DNA of 39,958 nucleotides, taken from positions 1 to 39,958 of the forward strand of contig JASLNT010000061.1 in NCBI GenBank assembly GCA_030745875.1. The letters are read 5' to 3'. This DNA comes from Phycisphaerae bacterium. GTDB lineage: Bacteria > Planctomycetota > Phycisphaerae > SM23-33. How positions within the stretch are numbered: the stretch's first letter is position 1; the number at the start of each line of letters is the position of its first letter. The notes under the pieces are model-generated. The model was not told the DNA's origin and made no database searches. It saw nothing but the letters and a program-made list of their open reading frames with translations. Positions 32,771-39,958 of this stretch are shown one piece after another. The position numbers and the translations under genes are program-made.

Positions 32771-34348
32771 ATGAGCCAGTTGGCGCATATCGATCTGGGG
32801 CAATGCAGCTATCAACGGACGCTTGATTTCCAGCGCAGTCTGCTGCATCGCGTACAGAACTGCGATGAGGACACAGCGTATCTGATTCTCGTTGAGCATG
32901 TCCCGTCGGTCATAACGCTGGGACGCCGGGCTCGCGCCGAACACATTCTCTCAGCCGATGGGATCGAATTGATAGAATCGCAACGCGGCGGAGATGTTAC
33001 GTGGCACGGACGGGGGCAGTTGGTGGCGTATCCGATTGCCCGCCTGACAAAGCGCCGCCGAACGGTGCATGGATATATACGGAACCTGGAGGAAGCGATA
33101 ATCGCCCTGCTGGCGCGATTCGGCCTGAGCGCAGAAAGGCGGGACGGGCAGGTGGGCGTCTGGATCGACGAGCGTAAAATCGCTGCGATCGGAGTCGCGG
33201 TAAGCCGCTGGGTCACTTACCACGGATTATCTCTGAACGTGTCGGCCGATATCCGCGGCTTCGACGCGATCGTACCCTGCGGCATCCGCGGAGCCAGGGT
33301 CACGAGCATCTCCGAGATGCTCCGGCGCGACGTACCGATATCGCAGGTCAAGGAGATGCTTGTCGACGCCCTGGCTCGGACGCTGGATTTTGAAACTGTC
33401 CGCCCGGTCGAACCGCAGGAGTTGGGGTTCGCCCGCGATGATGATTCGACCAAATCCGGAAAGCGTCTGCCCCGCTGGCTGCGAAAGCAAATCCCCGCCG
33501 GGCACAACGCCCTGAGGGTCCAGCGCCTGATCGAAAAACTCAACCTCTCGACAGTCTGTCAAAGCGCTCAATGCCCCAACCGCGCCGAGTGTTTCGACAG
33601 CCGGACGGCGACGTTCATGATTCTGGGCGACCAATGCACTCGATCGTGCAGTTTTTGTGCGGTCAGCGAAGGTCCGCCGGAGCCCGTCGACCCCGATGAG
33701 CCCGATGCGGTGGCCCGAGCCTGTCAAACCCTTAACTTGCGACACATTGTCATCACCTCGGTAACGCGGGACGACCTGCCCGACGGCGGCGCGGCGCATT
33801 TCGCGCGTGTGGTGCGGGCGGTGCGCGATCGGCTTCCTGAATCCGTGATCGAAATCCTCACGCCTGACTTCCAGGGCGACCCGACTGCGATAGACAGCGC
33901 TCTGGAATCCGGATGCGACGTGTTCAACCATAACATTGAAACAGTCGAGAGGCTCCATGGCTCCGTTCGCCCGCAAGGCGATTATCGGCGCAGTTTGTCG
34001 GTGCTCGCTCGCGCCGCGGGAAACGGGCGGGGCGTTCGAATCAAGAGCGGGCTCATGGTCGGGCTGGGCGAAACAGAACAGGATGTCCTCAAGGTCTTCC
34101 GGGATCTTCGCGACGTCGGGTGCGAGATACTCACCATCGGGCAGTACCTGGCGCCCTCGGACGATCACCATCCGGTTGAACGTTATGTCAGGCCCGATGA
34201 GTTCGTTGAAATGGAACATCAAGCCAAGGACATGGGCTTTTCAGCGGTGGCGTCCGGGGCCTTCGTCAGAAGCAGTTATCGCGCCGGACAGCTCCTTGCG
34301 GCCGATAAGCTCAGTTGCGCCCGAGAAGGCGAGCGACTTCCGCAGTAG
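32771..34348 (+). CDS. Bifunctional octanoyltransferase-lipoyl synthase (LipB-LipA fusion)
   Basis: One 525-residue frame contains both enzymes of lipoate assembly. Residues 1 to about 215 are LipB, which moves octanoate from acyl carrier protein to the target lysine: GGDVTWHGRGQLVAYP, Lys136 in KIAAIG and catalytic Cys170 in PCGI. Residues about 230-525 are LipA, the radical-SAM enzyme that inserts two sulfurs: auxiliary cluster Cys263/Cys268/Cys274 (CX4CX5C), radical-SAM cluster Cys289/Cys293/Cys296 (CTRSCSFC) and the C-terminal RSSY (500-503) whose serine binds the auxiliary cluster. All catalytic residues are kept in both halves. The ATG at 32771 lies 2 bp after the lpd stop; the frame upstream to 32597 is a shadow of lpd. 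The 3' end overlaps the convergent gene by 38 bp. Confidence 0.93.
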   Translation: MSQLAHIDLGQCSYQRTLDFQRSLLHRVQNCDEDTAYLILVEHVPSVITLGRRARAEHILSADGIELIESQRGGDVTWHGRGQLVAYPIARLTKRRRTVHGYIRNLEEAIIALLARFGLSAERRDGQVGVWIDERKIAAIGVAVSRWVTYHGLSLNVSADIRGFDAIVPCGIRGARVTSISEMLRRDVPISQVKEMLVDALARTLDFETVRPVEPQELGFARDDDSTKSGKRLPRWLRKQIPAGHNALRVQRLIEKLNLSTVCQSAQCPNRAECFDSRTATFMILGDQCTRSCSFCAVSEGPPEPVDPDEPDAVARACQTLNLRHIVITSVTRDDLPDGGAAHFARVVRAVRDRLPESVIEILTPDFQGDPTAIDSALESGCDVFNHNIETVERLHGSVRPQGDYRRSLSVLARAAGNGRGVRIKSGLMVGLGETEQDVLKVFRDLRDVGCEILTIGQYLAPSDDHHPVERYVRPDEFVEMEHQAKDMGFSAVASGAFVRSSYRAGQLLAADKLSCAREGERLPQ

Positions 34349-35810
34349 TTGTAACGCCCAGATCGACCGCATTCTGTGCGGCGTGGGCGAGCGATCCGGG
34401 TCCGGCTTGTGCGGCGGCGCGGGCGAACTGCTCGGAGGAACCGCCGGTTCGGATCAGATCGACCAACTCCCCCTCGACAAAGACAACACCGCTCAACACC
34501 GTTCTGCCGGACCAACCGGTGTCCCCGCAACGATCGCAACCACCGTCGCAATGCTCGCATATCGTTCGCACTGCGGTTTGGGCGACAATCGCCTTCAGGG
34601 TAGCGCCCAGCGGCCAGGGCTCCATACCCATCGCCAGGAGTTCGTCGATGGCGGTCGGCGCCGAATCGGCGTTAATGCCCGCTATAACCAGCGCGCCGTC
34701 GTGAGCCGCCTCGAACGCCGCCGTCGCCGTCGCCGGGTCACGGAGTTCGCTCAGGACGATTATGTCGGCGTCCTGCTGCTCCAAACCCGCCAGCACCGCG
34801 GCGCAAGACAGGCCTGCAGCCTGATCGATTTGAACCCGGGTCGCGTCATCCAGCTTCGGCCCGGCGTGCTGCTCAATAACAATAACGCTGCGTCCGTCAG
34901 TATCAGTCTCGGCCAGTAACGCCCGAAGCACCTGATCCCGGCCGATCTTGCGTCTTGAGGCAACGACTATCAAACCGTCGCCCCGGAGCAGTTCTTTCAG
35001 CCGCGCGCGTGCGGAGTCTTCCAGAACGAGTGTGTCGCAGTCATGGGGCATGTGAATCACGAGCCTGAGCCCATTGGCGGTGGGCAATACCGACAGACGG
35101 AACTGGAGTTGCAGGCCTTCCACCGGCCTGGAGAACTCCACGGTGCGGGGAAGGGTCAGGTCGCCCGGGGCAATGTCGGGATCCGCACGATTAAGAAGGC
35201 ATGCGATGATCTCGCGCCTCATAAGGTCGGACAGACGGCGATCGAAGTTGGGCTTGTCGTGCAGCAATCCGTCTATCCGCAACTGCAGTCTGAGCCCGTC
35301 GCGATGCGGGGTAAAGTGGATCGCCTGTGCTCCGTGCTTCACCGCATCGGCCAGAATCGCGTCGCATATCTGTCCGGCTTGCGGTTTGGAGGCCTCGGTT
35401 TCAACCGGCGTAATCGGAGGAGGAGAATCCGCGGGCTCGGTTTCAATCGGGCTGGTCGGCGGGGGAAGGGGCGTCGGATTAGATTGATCCGTCTGATTCG
35501 GCGCGGGGTCCGACGCTGTCCGCATCGCTTCAACCGGAGCAGCTTCATCGGAAACGCCCGTTTTTCTGTTGCGTGCTCGACGGTAGGCTTCATCGCGTTG
35601 CTCCGCGGTGAGGGCTTCAACAAGGTCCTGACCGAATTCGAATCCCTGGTCTTCGAGGAACTTCACTAAATCGGATTCGCTGACCCGAACGGAGCCTGAG
35701 GGAGATCGGCTGGAGTTCAGCCAGCCTTTTTCCATCCATTGGACAACCGCTCCCGGAGCCGCCCGGAGCAAAGCTGCAATCTGGTATGTGCTGAAGAATC
35801 TCTCAGTCAT
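34311..35810 (-). CDS. HTH module fused to a GspE/PilB-like domain lacking the P-loop
   Basis: The 499-residue protein begins with a MerR/excisionase-type HTH (4-55: FSTYQIAALLRA..GAVVQWMEKGWL..SRSPSGSVRV). A Pro/Thr/Glu-rich linker follows (about 75-145), then a domain aligned with type II/IV secretion ATPases (about 145-499). The order of motifs is that of GspE/PilB: the Walker B region with ELRDP, the MG(M/V)EPW segment, the four-cysteine zinc motif (CEHCDGGCDRCG near 417) and GWSGRTVLSGV. But the Walker A site is SRRKIGRDQ where GPTGSGKTT is expected, and the later histidine box is GINAD rather than TLHTN. ATP hydrolysis is therefore unlikely. It has no signal peptide or secretion genes nearby. 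A DNA-binding regulator built on an assembly ATPase is an inference. Confidence 0.78.
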   Translation of the reverse strand: MTERFFSTYQIAALLRAAPGAVVQWMEKGWLNSSRSPSGSVRVSESDLVKFLEDQGFEFGQDLVEALTAEQRDEAYRRARNRKTGVSDEAAPVEAMRTASDPAPNQTDQSNPTPLPPPTSPIETEPADSPPPITPVETEASKPQAGQICDAILADAVKHGAQAIHFTPHRDGLRLQLRIDGLLHDKPNFDRRLSDLMRREIIACLLNRADPDIAPGDLTLPRTVEFSRPVEGLQLQFRLSVLPTANGLRLVIHMPHDCDTLVLEDSARARLKELLRGDGLIVVASRRKIGRDQVLRALLAETDTDGRSVIVIEQHAGPKLDDATRVQIDQAAGLSCAAVLAGLEQQDADIIVLSELRDPATATAAFEAAHDGALVIAGINADSAPTAIDELLAMGMEPWPLGATLKAIVAQTAVRTICEHCDGGCDRCGDTGWSGRTVLSGVVFVEGELVDLIRTGGSSEQFARAAAQAGPGSLAHAAQNAVDLGVTTTAEVARLLGRN

Positions 35811-36122
35811 GGTTCACTTCGTCCGGCGACGATTCCGCAGGGGCGCCGATCCGCCTGATAGCGCACAACTTGCCGCAGGCGGAGAATCTTGCAGCGCCCC
35901 CTATTGTGTGTCGGGACAATCAGGGGCGCACTTTACTTGCGACAGCACGTCAATTGCCCATCCGTGCGGCGCATTAAGCACGTGTTGGAGGGCGGTTCCT
36001 GCCGATAGAGTAAACTGAGAGTTTGTCCGACCGCCTCCAGGCCGACGGGGCGGGCGCCGCTACGCGTGCGCGTGTGAATCGACCGGTGAGAAAGGCAAGA
36101 AGTTCGGGAGCACAGGAAAAAC
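35811..36122. other. Divergent intergenic region with a structured repeat
   Basis: The 312 bp carry no supported gene. The main feature is the imperfect inverted repeat at 35894-35929. AGGAAA lies before the HepT-like start at 36123. No convincing promoter was found on either strand. Confidence 0.5.
35894..35929. repeat. Imperfect 36-bp inverted repeat
   Basis: GCGCCCC (35894-35900) pairs with GGGGCGC (35923-35929), and inside it ATTGT (35903-35907) pairs with ACAAT (35916-35920). A 2-nt mismatch and an 8-nt loop interrupt it. It lies 84 bp upstream of the HTH/pseudo-ATPase gene and could be an operator or an RNA structure. Confidence 0.45.
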
Positions 36123-36455
36123 ATGCAAGCCAACGATGAGACGCTGACGAGAGTATACAACGCCGCCCAACTCGCCGTAGAGTTCGCGGGCGGAATGAAC
36201 AGAACCGCTTTCATGGTGGACGCCAAAACCCATTCGGCGGTGCTGTATCAGTTGCTGGTTCTCATCCGTGCGGCTGGGCTGCTTGAAGATGAGTTCCGCA
36301 CAGAACATCCGGATTTTCCGTGGAAGGCGATCGACGACCTCGCAGCCAAAGGCGACGACATCGAACTCAACGACGCATGGGACATTCTCTGGAGTGACAT
36401 TCCGAGAATAGTCACCGCGGTGGAATCCGTAATCCCTCAAGGGGGCGATTCCTAG
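36123..36455 (+). CDS. HepT-like (DUF86) protein without the catalytic motif
   Basis: The 110-residue helical protein matches the HepT/DUF86 family in the segment GLLEDEFRTEHPDFPWKAIDDL and the following LNDAWDILWSDIPRIV. In active HepT toxins an RX4-6HXY motif (as in RDRLIHDY) follows the PWxxI segment and forms the RNase site; its tyrosine is also the AMPylation target of the MntA antitoxin. Here the same place reads LAAKGDDIEL, with no Arg, His or Tyr. No MntA nucleotidyltransferase is adjacent. The protein is therefore unlikely to be a working toxin and may have kept only a nucleic-acid or protein binding role. AGGAAA precedes the ATG. It lies 43 bp before comEC. Confidence 0.7.
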   Translation: MQANDETLTRVYNAAQLAVEFAGGMNRTAFMVDAKTHSAVLYQLLVLIRAAGLLEDEFRTEHPDFPWKAIDDLAAKGDDIELNDAWDILWSDIPRIVTAVESVIPQGGDS

Positions 36456-36498
36456 GCGGCGCGGATCAGGATACACGTCCCGGTGAAGGGGTCAGGCT

Positions 36499-39051
36499 TT
36501 GGACGATGCAGTAAAGGCGCTAATCACCACACCTTTGACCACCCGTTCGGGCGGCCGGCCCGTAGTACGCATGCCGCTTGCGGCGCTTGCGATCGCACTC
36601 GTGCTGGGCATCGCCGCCGGACTGACAGCCCCCATGAGCACAGGATTCTGGCTGGTGCTTGGAGCGGCCGGGCTGGTCACGGCCGGAATCACCTTCAGAG
36701 CCCGTCGACTGCACCAGGCGTCAATGGCTGCTGCGCTGGTCGCCGCAGCTGCAGTCGGCGCCGTCCACGTTCGCCTGGCCGGCGGGACAGTCGGACCGGA
36801 CCATATCGCAACTTTCACGCCGGCCAGGCCCATGCTCGCAACCATTCGAGGACGCGTTGTTACTGCGCCAAAGGTGTTTAAGAGCAGTAACGTACCGGGG
36901 TATCCGCGCCCCGATCGCACGAATTTTGTCCTTCGCGCGAACAGCATTTCCGCGGAGGGAGCCTGGCGCGACGCATCAGGTCTTGTGCGAGTTACAATCG
37001 ACTCTCCGGACGTAAACCTTCTTCCAGGCGTGCAAGTTGAATTGGTCGGGCGCCTCGGGCGATTCAGCGGGCCCGATAATCCCGGGCAAATGGACTGGTC
37101 GCAATTCGCCCGGCGCACGCGCGTGTTCGTGCAGATGTCGATACCGACCGCATCGGGCGCAACGGTGATTGACACCGAGTCAATGTCATGGGTGTCGGTG
37201 GCGTTCTGGCGTCTGCGGGCGGCGGCAAGGCAGCACTTGCTGGCCTGCGGAGACTCCGACCAGGGGCATCTCCTGGGCGCCCTGATTCTCGGTGAGCGCG
37301 ATCCGGCGCTCAGATCGCTCAATGAAACAATGGCCCGAGCGGGAATAGCCCACTTCCTGAGCATCTCGGGCCTGCACGTGGGAGTCTTCCTGGGATTCGT
37401 ATACCTTCTCTGCAGCCTGCTCCAGTTTACTCCCCGCCGATCGGCGATTGTGGTCCTGGCGGTGCTGGGGGTCTATCTGCTCCTGGCCGAACCGCGGGCG
37501 CCGTTGCTGCGATCGGCAATAATGGCTGGCGCATTATGCATATCCGTGATCGCACACCGCCGGTACGCCTCACTTAACGCGCTGGCCGCTGCGGGGATCA
37601 TACTGCTTATGATCGACCCGCTGCAGATCCTGTCGGCGGGGTTTCAGTTGAGTTTTGCTATCGTCGCCGGGCTGATCTTGCTGCACGAACCGTTGCGATG
37701 GTTCCTTTTTGGACGATGGATCGGACGGCGCGGACTGATGGTGTTCCGCGACAATCAGGCGGTGCGGAGGTGGATGTGGTTCTCGCTGGGCGACACGCTT
37801 ACCAAGGCGGTTGCGATGTGCCTGGCGGCGTATCTGGTGGCCGCTCCGCTTGTGGCGTTTCATTTCGGTCTGTTCAGCCCGTACGCTCCGGTGCTGAGCA
37901 TTCTTGTCTTCCCGCTGGTGCTGGCGATTCTCATACCGGGATACATAGCGATCGCCCTGGCCTGGCCGATGCCGAATCTCGCCCATTCGGTTCAGACCCT
38001 TGCAATCGGCGCCGCTGACCTTCTGTCCGACGCGGTGCGGGCGATCGATCAGTTACCCTTCCTGAGCATACGTCTCCGCCCTGTTGGCGCGGTGTGGACT
38101 TTGTTGTGCTACGCGACAATTACAATGATCTGGCTGGCTGGGAGATTTCGTTTCGGACGTGTGATTGCGGCGGTGCTGGCGGCGGCGACTATCAGCCTGG
38201 GCGTTTACACGCAACGAACCGCCCCGATCCCGGCGCCCGGGACCGCCCAACTCGACATGCTTGATGTCGGGTCCGGGCAGTGCGTGCTGCTTAGAACAGC
38301 ATCGGGCGGGACGTGGCTGATTGATGCGGGCACGCAGGGCGGTTTCGACGTCTGGCCGCAGATTCTCAGACCGTTTCTCCGCCAACAGCGCCTGGAACGC
38401 CCCACTGGAGCGTTTGTATCACACGCAAACACCGACCACTACAACGCCCTGATCGGTCTGCTGGGCGATGGTCAGCTTGAGACAGTGTATCTCAACGATT
38501 ACTTCGGCCGGGCAGACAACCCACCGACCGCCGAAGCCAACATGATCAACATGTTCGTGGATCATCGCTGCGAAATCGTCCGCCTGCGGGCCGGGTCCAG
38601 CGTGCGGCTCGACCGGGAGACAACCGTCGAAGTTCTCTGGCCGCCCGCATCGCAACCGACCGACCTGAGCCCCAACGACACGTCGCTCGTTCTGCGCGTG
38701 GTCTGTGGAGGCAAACGAGTACTCTTCACCGGCGATCTGACCAATATCGGTCAGGAGCGTCTGCTCGACCTGGGCTCCGATCTCAGCGCCGACATTCTCG
38801 TCCTTCCCCATCACGGATCGTGGACCAAATCATTGCCCGAATTCCTCCAAGCCGTATCGCCGACAGTAGTCCTGCTCAGCGCATCGCGGGGCCTCGACCG
38901 CTACCACACACCCAACGCCTCCCGCGATGAATTCATCAACACGCTACGCAGCAGCAAGCAATACTACACCACGCCAAAACACGGATGGATACGCCTGACA
39001 TTCAGCAAGGAAGGAACCATCCGAGCCGAAACAATGCGCCAGAATCGCTGA
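36499..39051 (+). CDS. comEC: ComEC/Rec2 DNA-uptake channel protein
   Basis: The 850-residue membrane protein has the three expected parts: an N-terminal DUF4131 region with two or three membrane helices and an OB-like segment (about 25-230), the Competence channel domain (about 250-560, with LLGALILGERDPAL and HFLSISGLHVGVF), and a C-terminal metallo-beta-lactamase domain (about 590-850, with HANTDHYN and HHGSW metal motifs). It would carry single-stranded DNA across the inner membrane during transformation and degrade the other strand. The start is TTG at 36499, supported by GAAGGGG just upstream; the nearest ATG is out of frame. No other competence gene is in the window. Confidence 0.92.
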   Translation: MDDAVKALITTPLTTRSGGRPVVRMPLAALAIALVLGIAAGLTAPMSTGFWLVLGAAGLVTAGITFRARRLHQASMAAALVAAAAVGAVHVRLAGGTVGPDHIATFTPARPMLATIRGRVVTAPKVFKSSNVPGYPRPDRTNFVLRANSISAEGAWRDASGLVRVTIDSPDVNLLPGVQVELVGRLGRFSGPDNPGQMDWSQFARRTRVFVQMSIPTASGATVIDTESMSWVSVAFWRLRAAARQHLLACGDSDQGHLLGALILGERDPALRSLNETMARAGIAHFLSISGLHVGVFLGFVYLLCSLLQFTPRRSAIVVLAVLGVYLLLAEPRAPLLRSAIMAGALCISVIAHRRYASLNALAAAGIILLMIDPLQILSAGFQLSFAIVAGLILLHEPLRWFLFGRWIGRRGLMVFRDNQAVRRWMWFSLGDTLTKAVAMCLAAYLVAAPLVAFHFGLFSPYAPVLSILVFPLVLAILIPGYIAIALAWPMPNLAHSVQTLAIGAADLLSDAVRAIDQLPFLSIRLRPVGAVWTLLCYATITMIWLAGRFRFGRVIAAVLAAATISLGVYTQRTAPIPAPGTAQLDMLDVGSGQCVLLRTASGGTWLIDAGTQGGFDVWPQILRPFLRQQRLERPTGAFVSHANTDHYNALIGLLGDGQLETVYLNDYFGRADNPPTAEANMINMFVDHRCEIVRLRAGSSVRLDRETTVEVLWPPASQPTDLSPNDTSLVLRVVCGGKRVLFTGDLTNIGQERLLDLGSDLSADILVLPHHGSWTKSLPEFLQAVSPTVVLLSASRGLDRYHTPNASRDEFINTLRSSKQYYTTPKHGWIRLTFSKEGTIRAETMRQNR

Positions 39052-39111
39052 TATCCTCAAACCGTGTGAAAACTCTGTAGAAACACCTCGCCATCGGTTA
39101 AGTTGAAAGCC

Positions 39112-39786
39112 ATGGGCATTAACTCCAGTTCGTCAACCAACTCGTCCGACGCCGCGAATCGGGCGACCGGTCGCGGCAGCAGGTTCGCTATTGCGATCGC
39201 CATCTTGTATGCGGTCCTGCTGGGCGGTCTGTGTTGGGGCGGTACTGCGAGGCATGTTCTTTATGTCGGCTTGCGTTCGGCAGGATTTCTGGGCGTTTAC
39301 GCGGCTGGACCGTTGGCGGTTGTATTGTGGGGAGCGTTCATGGCGCGGAGACTTCTTGCTCGCAGGAATAAGGGATCCGTCGTTCGGGCGGGGCTGAAAT
39401 CCGCCTGGATCATCTTCGGAACGATCGGGCTGGTGTTATGGATTGTTGCAGCAATTCCGCCCAACTCCAGGGCGTTCTGCGCAGGCTACTGGATCCACGC
39501 CAGGGTATGGGTCGACGTTGATGAAATACGCACCTGGGCGGCGGAACGCAGCCCGTCAACCGACAAATACGAACCGATCGACGCCGAGCAGTGGCCGGAG
39601 TCTCTGCGGCGGGTATCTGTGTCCGGAGGCGTGGTTACGTGCGATCCAAAGACATTAACCGTCATATTCTACGAGGGAGGCCAGTACGGACACTGGGGCC
39701 TGACCGTCGCACCGCCGGGAAGCACACCTTCGGACAGCGTATATACCGTCCGGCTGGAGGACGGTGCGTGGGTGTGGTGCGAATAG
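39112..39786 (+). CDS. Hypothetical membrane protein
   Basis: The 224-residue product is not recognised. It has a Ser/Asn-rich N-terminus, three hydrophobic segments (roughly residues 25-45, 55-75 and 100-115) and a C-terminal soluble part of about 105 residues with a beta-rich end (VIFYEGGQYGHWGLTVAP). The soluble part follows the third membrane segment and probably lies outside the cytoplasm. The ATG at 39112 is preferred; a TTG three codons upstream is also open. The ribosome binding site is weak. Codon use resembles its neighbours, so it is likely a real gene. Confidence 0.6.
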   Translation: MGINSSSSTNSSDAANRATGRGSRFAIAIAILYAVLLGGLCWGGTARHVLYVGLRSAGFLGVYAAGPLAVVLWGAFMARRLLARRNKGSVVRAGLKSAWIIFGTIGLVLWIVAAIPPNSRAFCAGYWIHARVWVDVDEIRTWAAERSPSTDKYEPIDAEQWPESLRRVSVSGGVVTCDPKTLTVIFYEGGQYGHWGLTVAPPGSTPSDSVYTVRLEDGAWVWCE

Positions 39787-39853
39787 CGGTGAGAGACAAT
39801 TATATTGGAATAATCTTAAACCCGGATTTCCTGGTTTAGGTTTCGTCCTTGGG

Positions 39854-39859
39854 TATAAT
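39854..39859 (+). promoter_or_regulatory. Candidate -10 element before the last gene
   Basis: A perfect TATAAT lies 68 bp before the last start codon. The expected -35 position (about 39831-39836, CTGGTT) is poor, so this is only a weak promoter call. Confidence 0.3.
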
Positions 39860-39927
39860 AGAGCATCGTTCGACCGCATAAACAAAGGGTTTCCTCAAGA
39901 TCAAAGGCAGCAAAACTGGAGAATCCA

Positions 39928-39958
39928 ATGGGTGAAAGCGGCAAGGATGCCATTCGCG
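39928..39958 (+). CDS. Start of an unidentified gene, cut by the window edge
   Basis: ATG at 39928 follows GGAGA at good spacing, and ten codons are visible (MGESGKDAIR). This is too short to name a product. The good ribosome binding site and upstream TATAAT suggest that it is real. Confidence 0.5.
   Translation, partial: MGESGKDAIR

Noticed and set aside
36123..36455. HepT-MntA toxin-antitoxin pair
   Set aside because: There is no nucleotidyltransferase partner, and the RNase motif is missing.
1..39958. CRISPR array, insertion sequence or restriction system
   Set aside because: No regularly spaced direct repeats, transposase or restriction/methylase genes were seen; the integrase fragment is the only mobile-element gene.

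Overview
The window looks like chromosomal DNA of a planctomycete, most likely of the Phycisphaerae type. The evidence is indirect: high-GC coding DNA, a Tat-exported Gfo/Idh/MocA oxidoreductase beside a secreted ThuA protein, a DUF1571 protein, a very large propeller/cytochrome/discoidin protein, and excisionase-type helix-turn-helix modules fused to unusual partners. No rRNA or single-copy marker is present, so the phylum is an inference.

Layout. 1-520: the left edge carries the start of a tyrosine-recombinase-type integrase beside a tRNA-Thr(CGT) gene, the usual signature of an island or prophage boundary; the element would extend leftwards out of the window. 599-6821 (minus strand): a tight five-gene cluster coding for a secreted clan-A glycoside hydrolase, a stand-alone proline dehydrogenase, an SMP-30/gluconolactonase, a URO-D-family methyltransferase-like protein and a secreted zinc peptidase-like/amidotransferase-like fusion. 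6973-10190 (plus): a Tat-exported MocA-type oxidoreductase and a secreted double ThuA protein, facing the 989-residue propeller-cytochrome-discoidin protein (10225-13194, minus). These genes suggest degradation of sugars or glycans at the cell surface.

13368-20780: a Na/Pi symporter with a PhoU-like tail is divergent from a PhoB/PhoR-like two-component pair, followed by a multi-PAS histidine kinase and a HAD phosphatase. 20794-23036 (minus): ilvB-ilvN, first step of branched-chain amino acid synthesis, preceded by a leader that encodes a short peptide ending in a Val/Leu-rich run and can form mutually exclusive hairpins. Divergent from it is an HTH-receiver regulator (23585-24145) with a near-consensus promoter and a perfect 23-bp palindrome in its leader.

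24297-28070: an SDR epimerase (minus), a DUF1571 protein and a lipoprotein-like alpha/beta hydrolase. 28192-34348 (plus): a compact glycine-cleavage operon, gcvH-gcvPA-gcvPB-lpd, ending in one gene that fuses octanoyltransferase LipB to lipoyl synthase LipA. It therefore encodes the lipoyl carrier, the decarboxylase, the lipoamide dehydrogenase and the machinery that makes and attaches lipoate; only the T protein is missing. 34311-35810 (minus): an HTH module fused to a GspE/PilB-like domain that has lost its P-loop. 36123-39786: a HepT-like protein without the catalytic motif, ComEC and an unknown membrane protein. A further gene starts at 39928 and runs off the window.

The observations most worth following are the ilvBN leader, the LipB-LipA fusion, the HTH-pseudo-ATPase protein together with its HTH relative in the receiver protein, and the palindrome that may be that regulator's operator.
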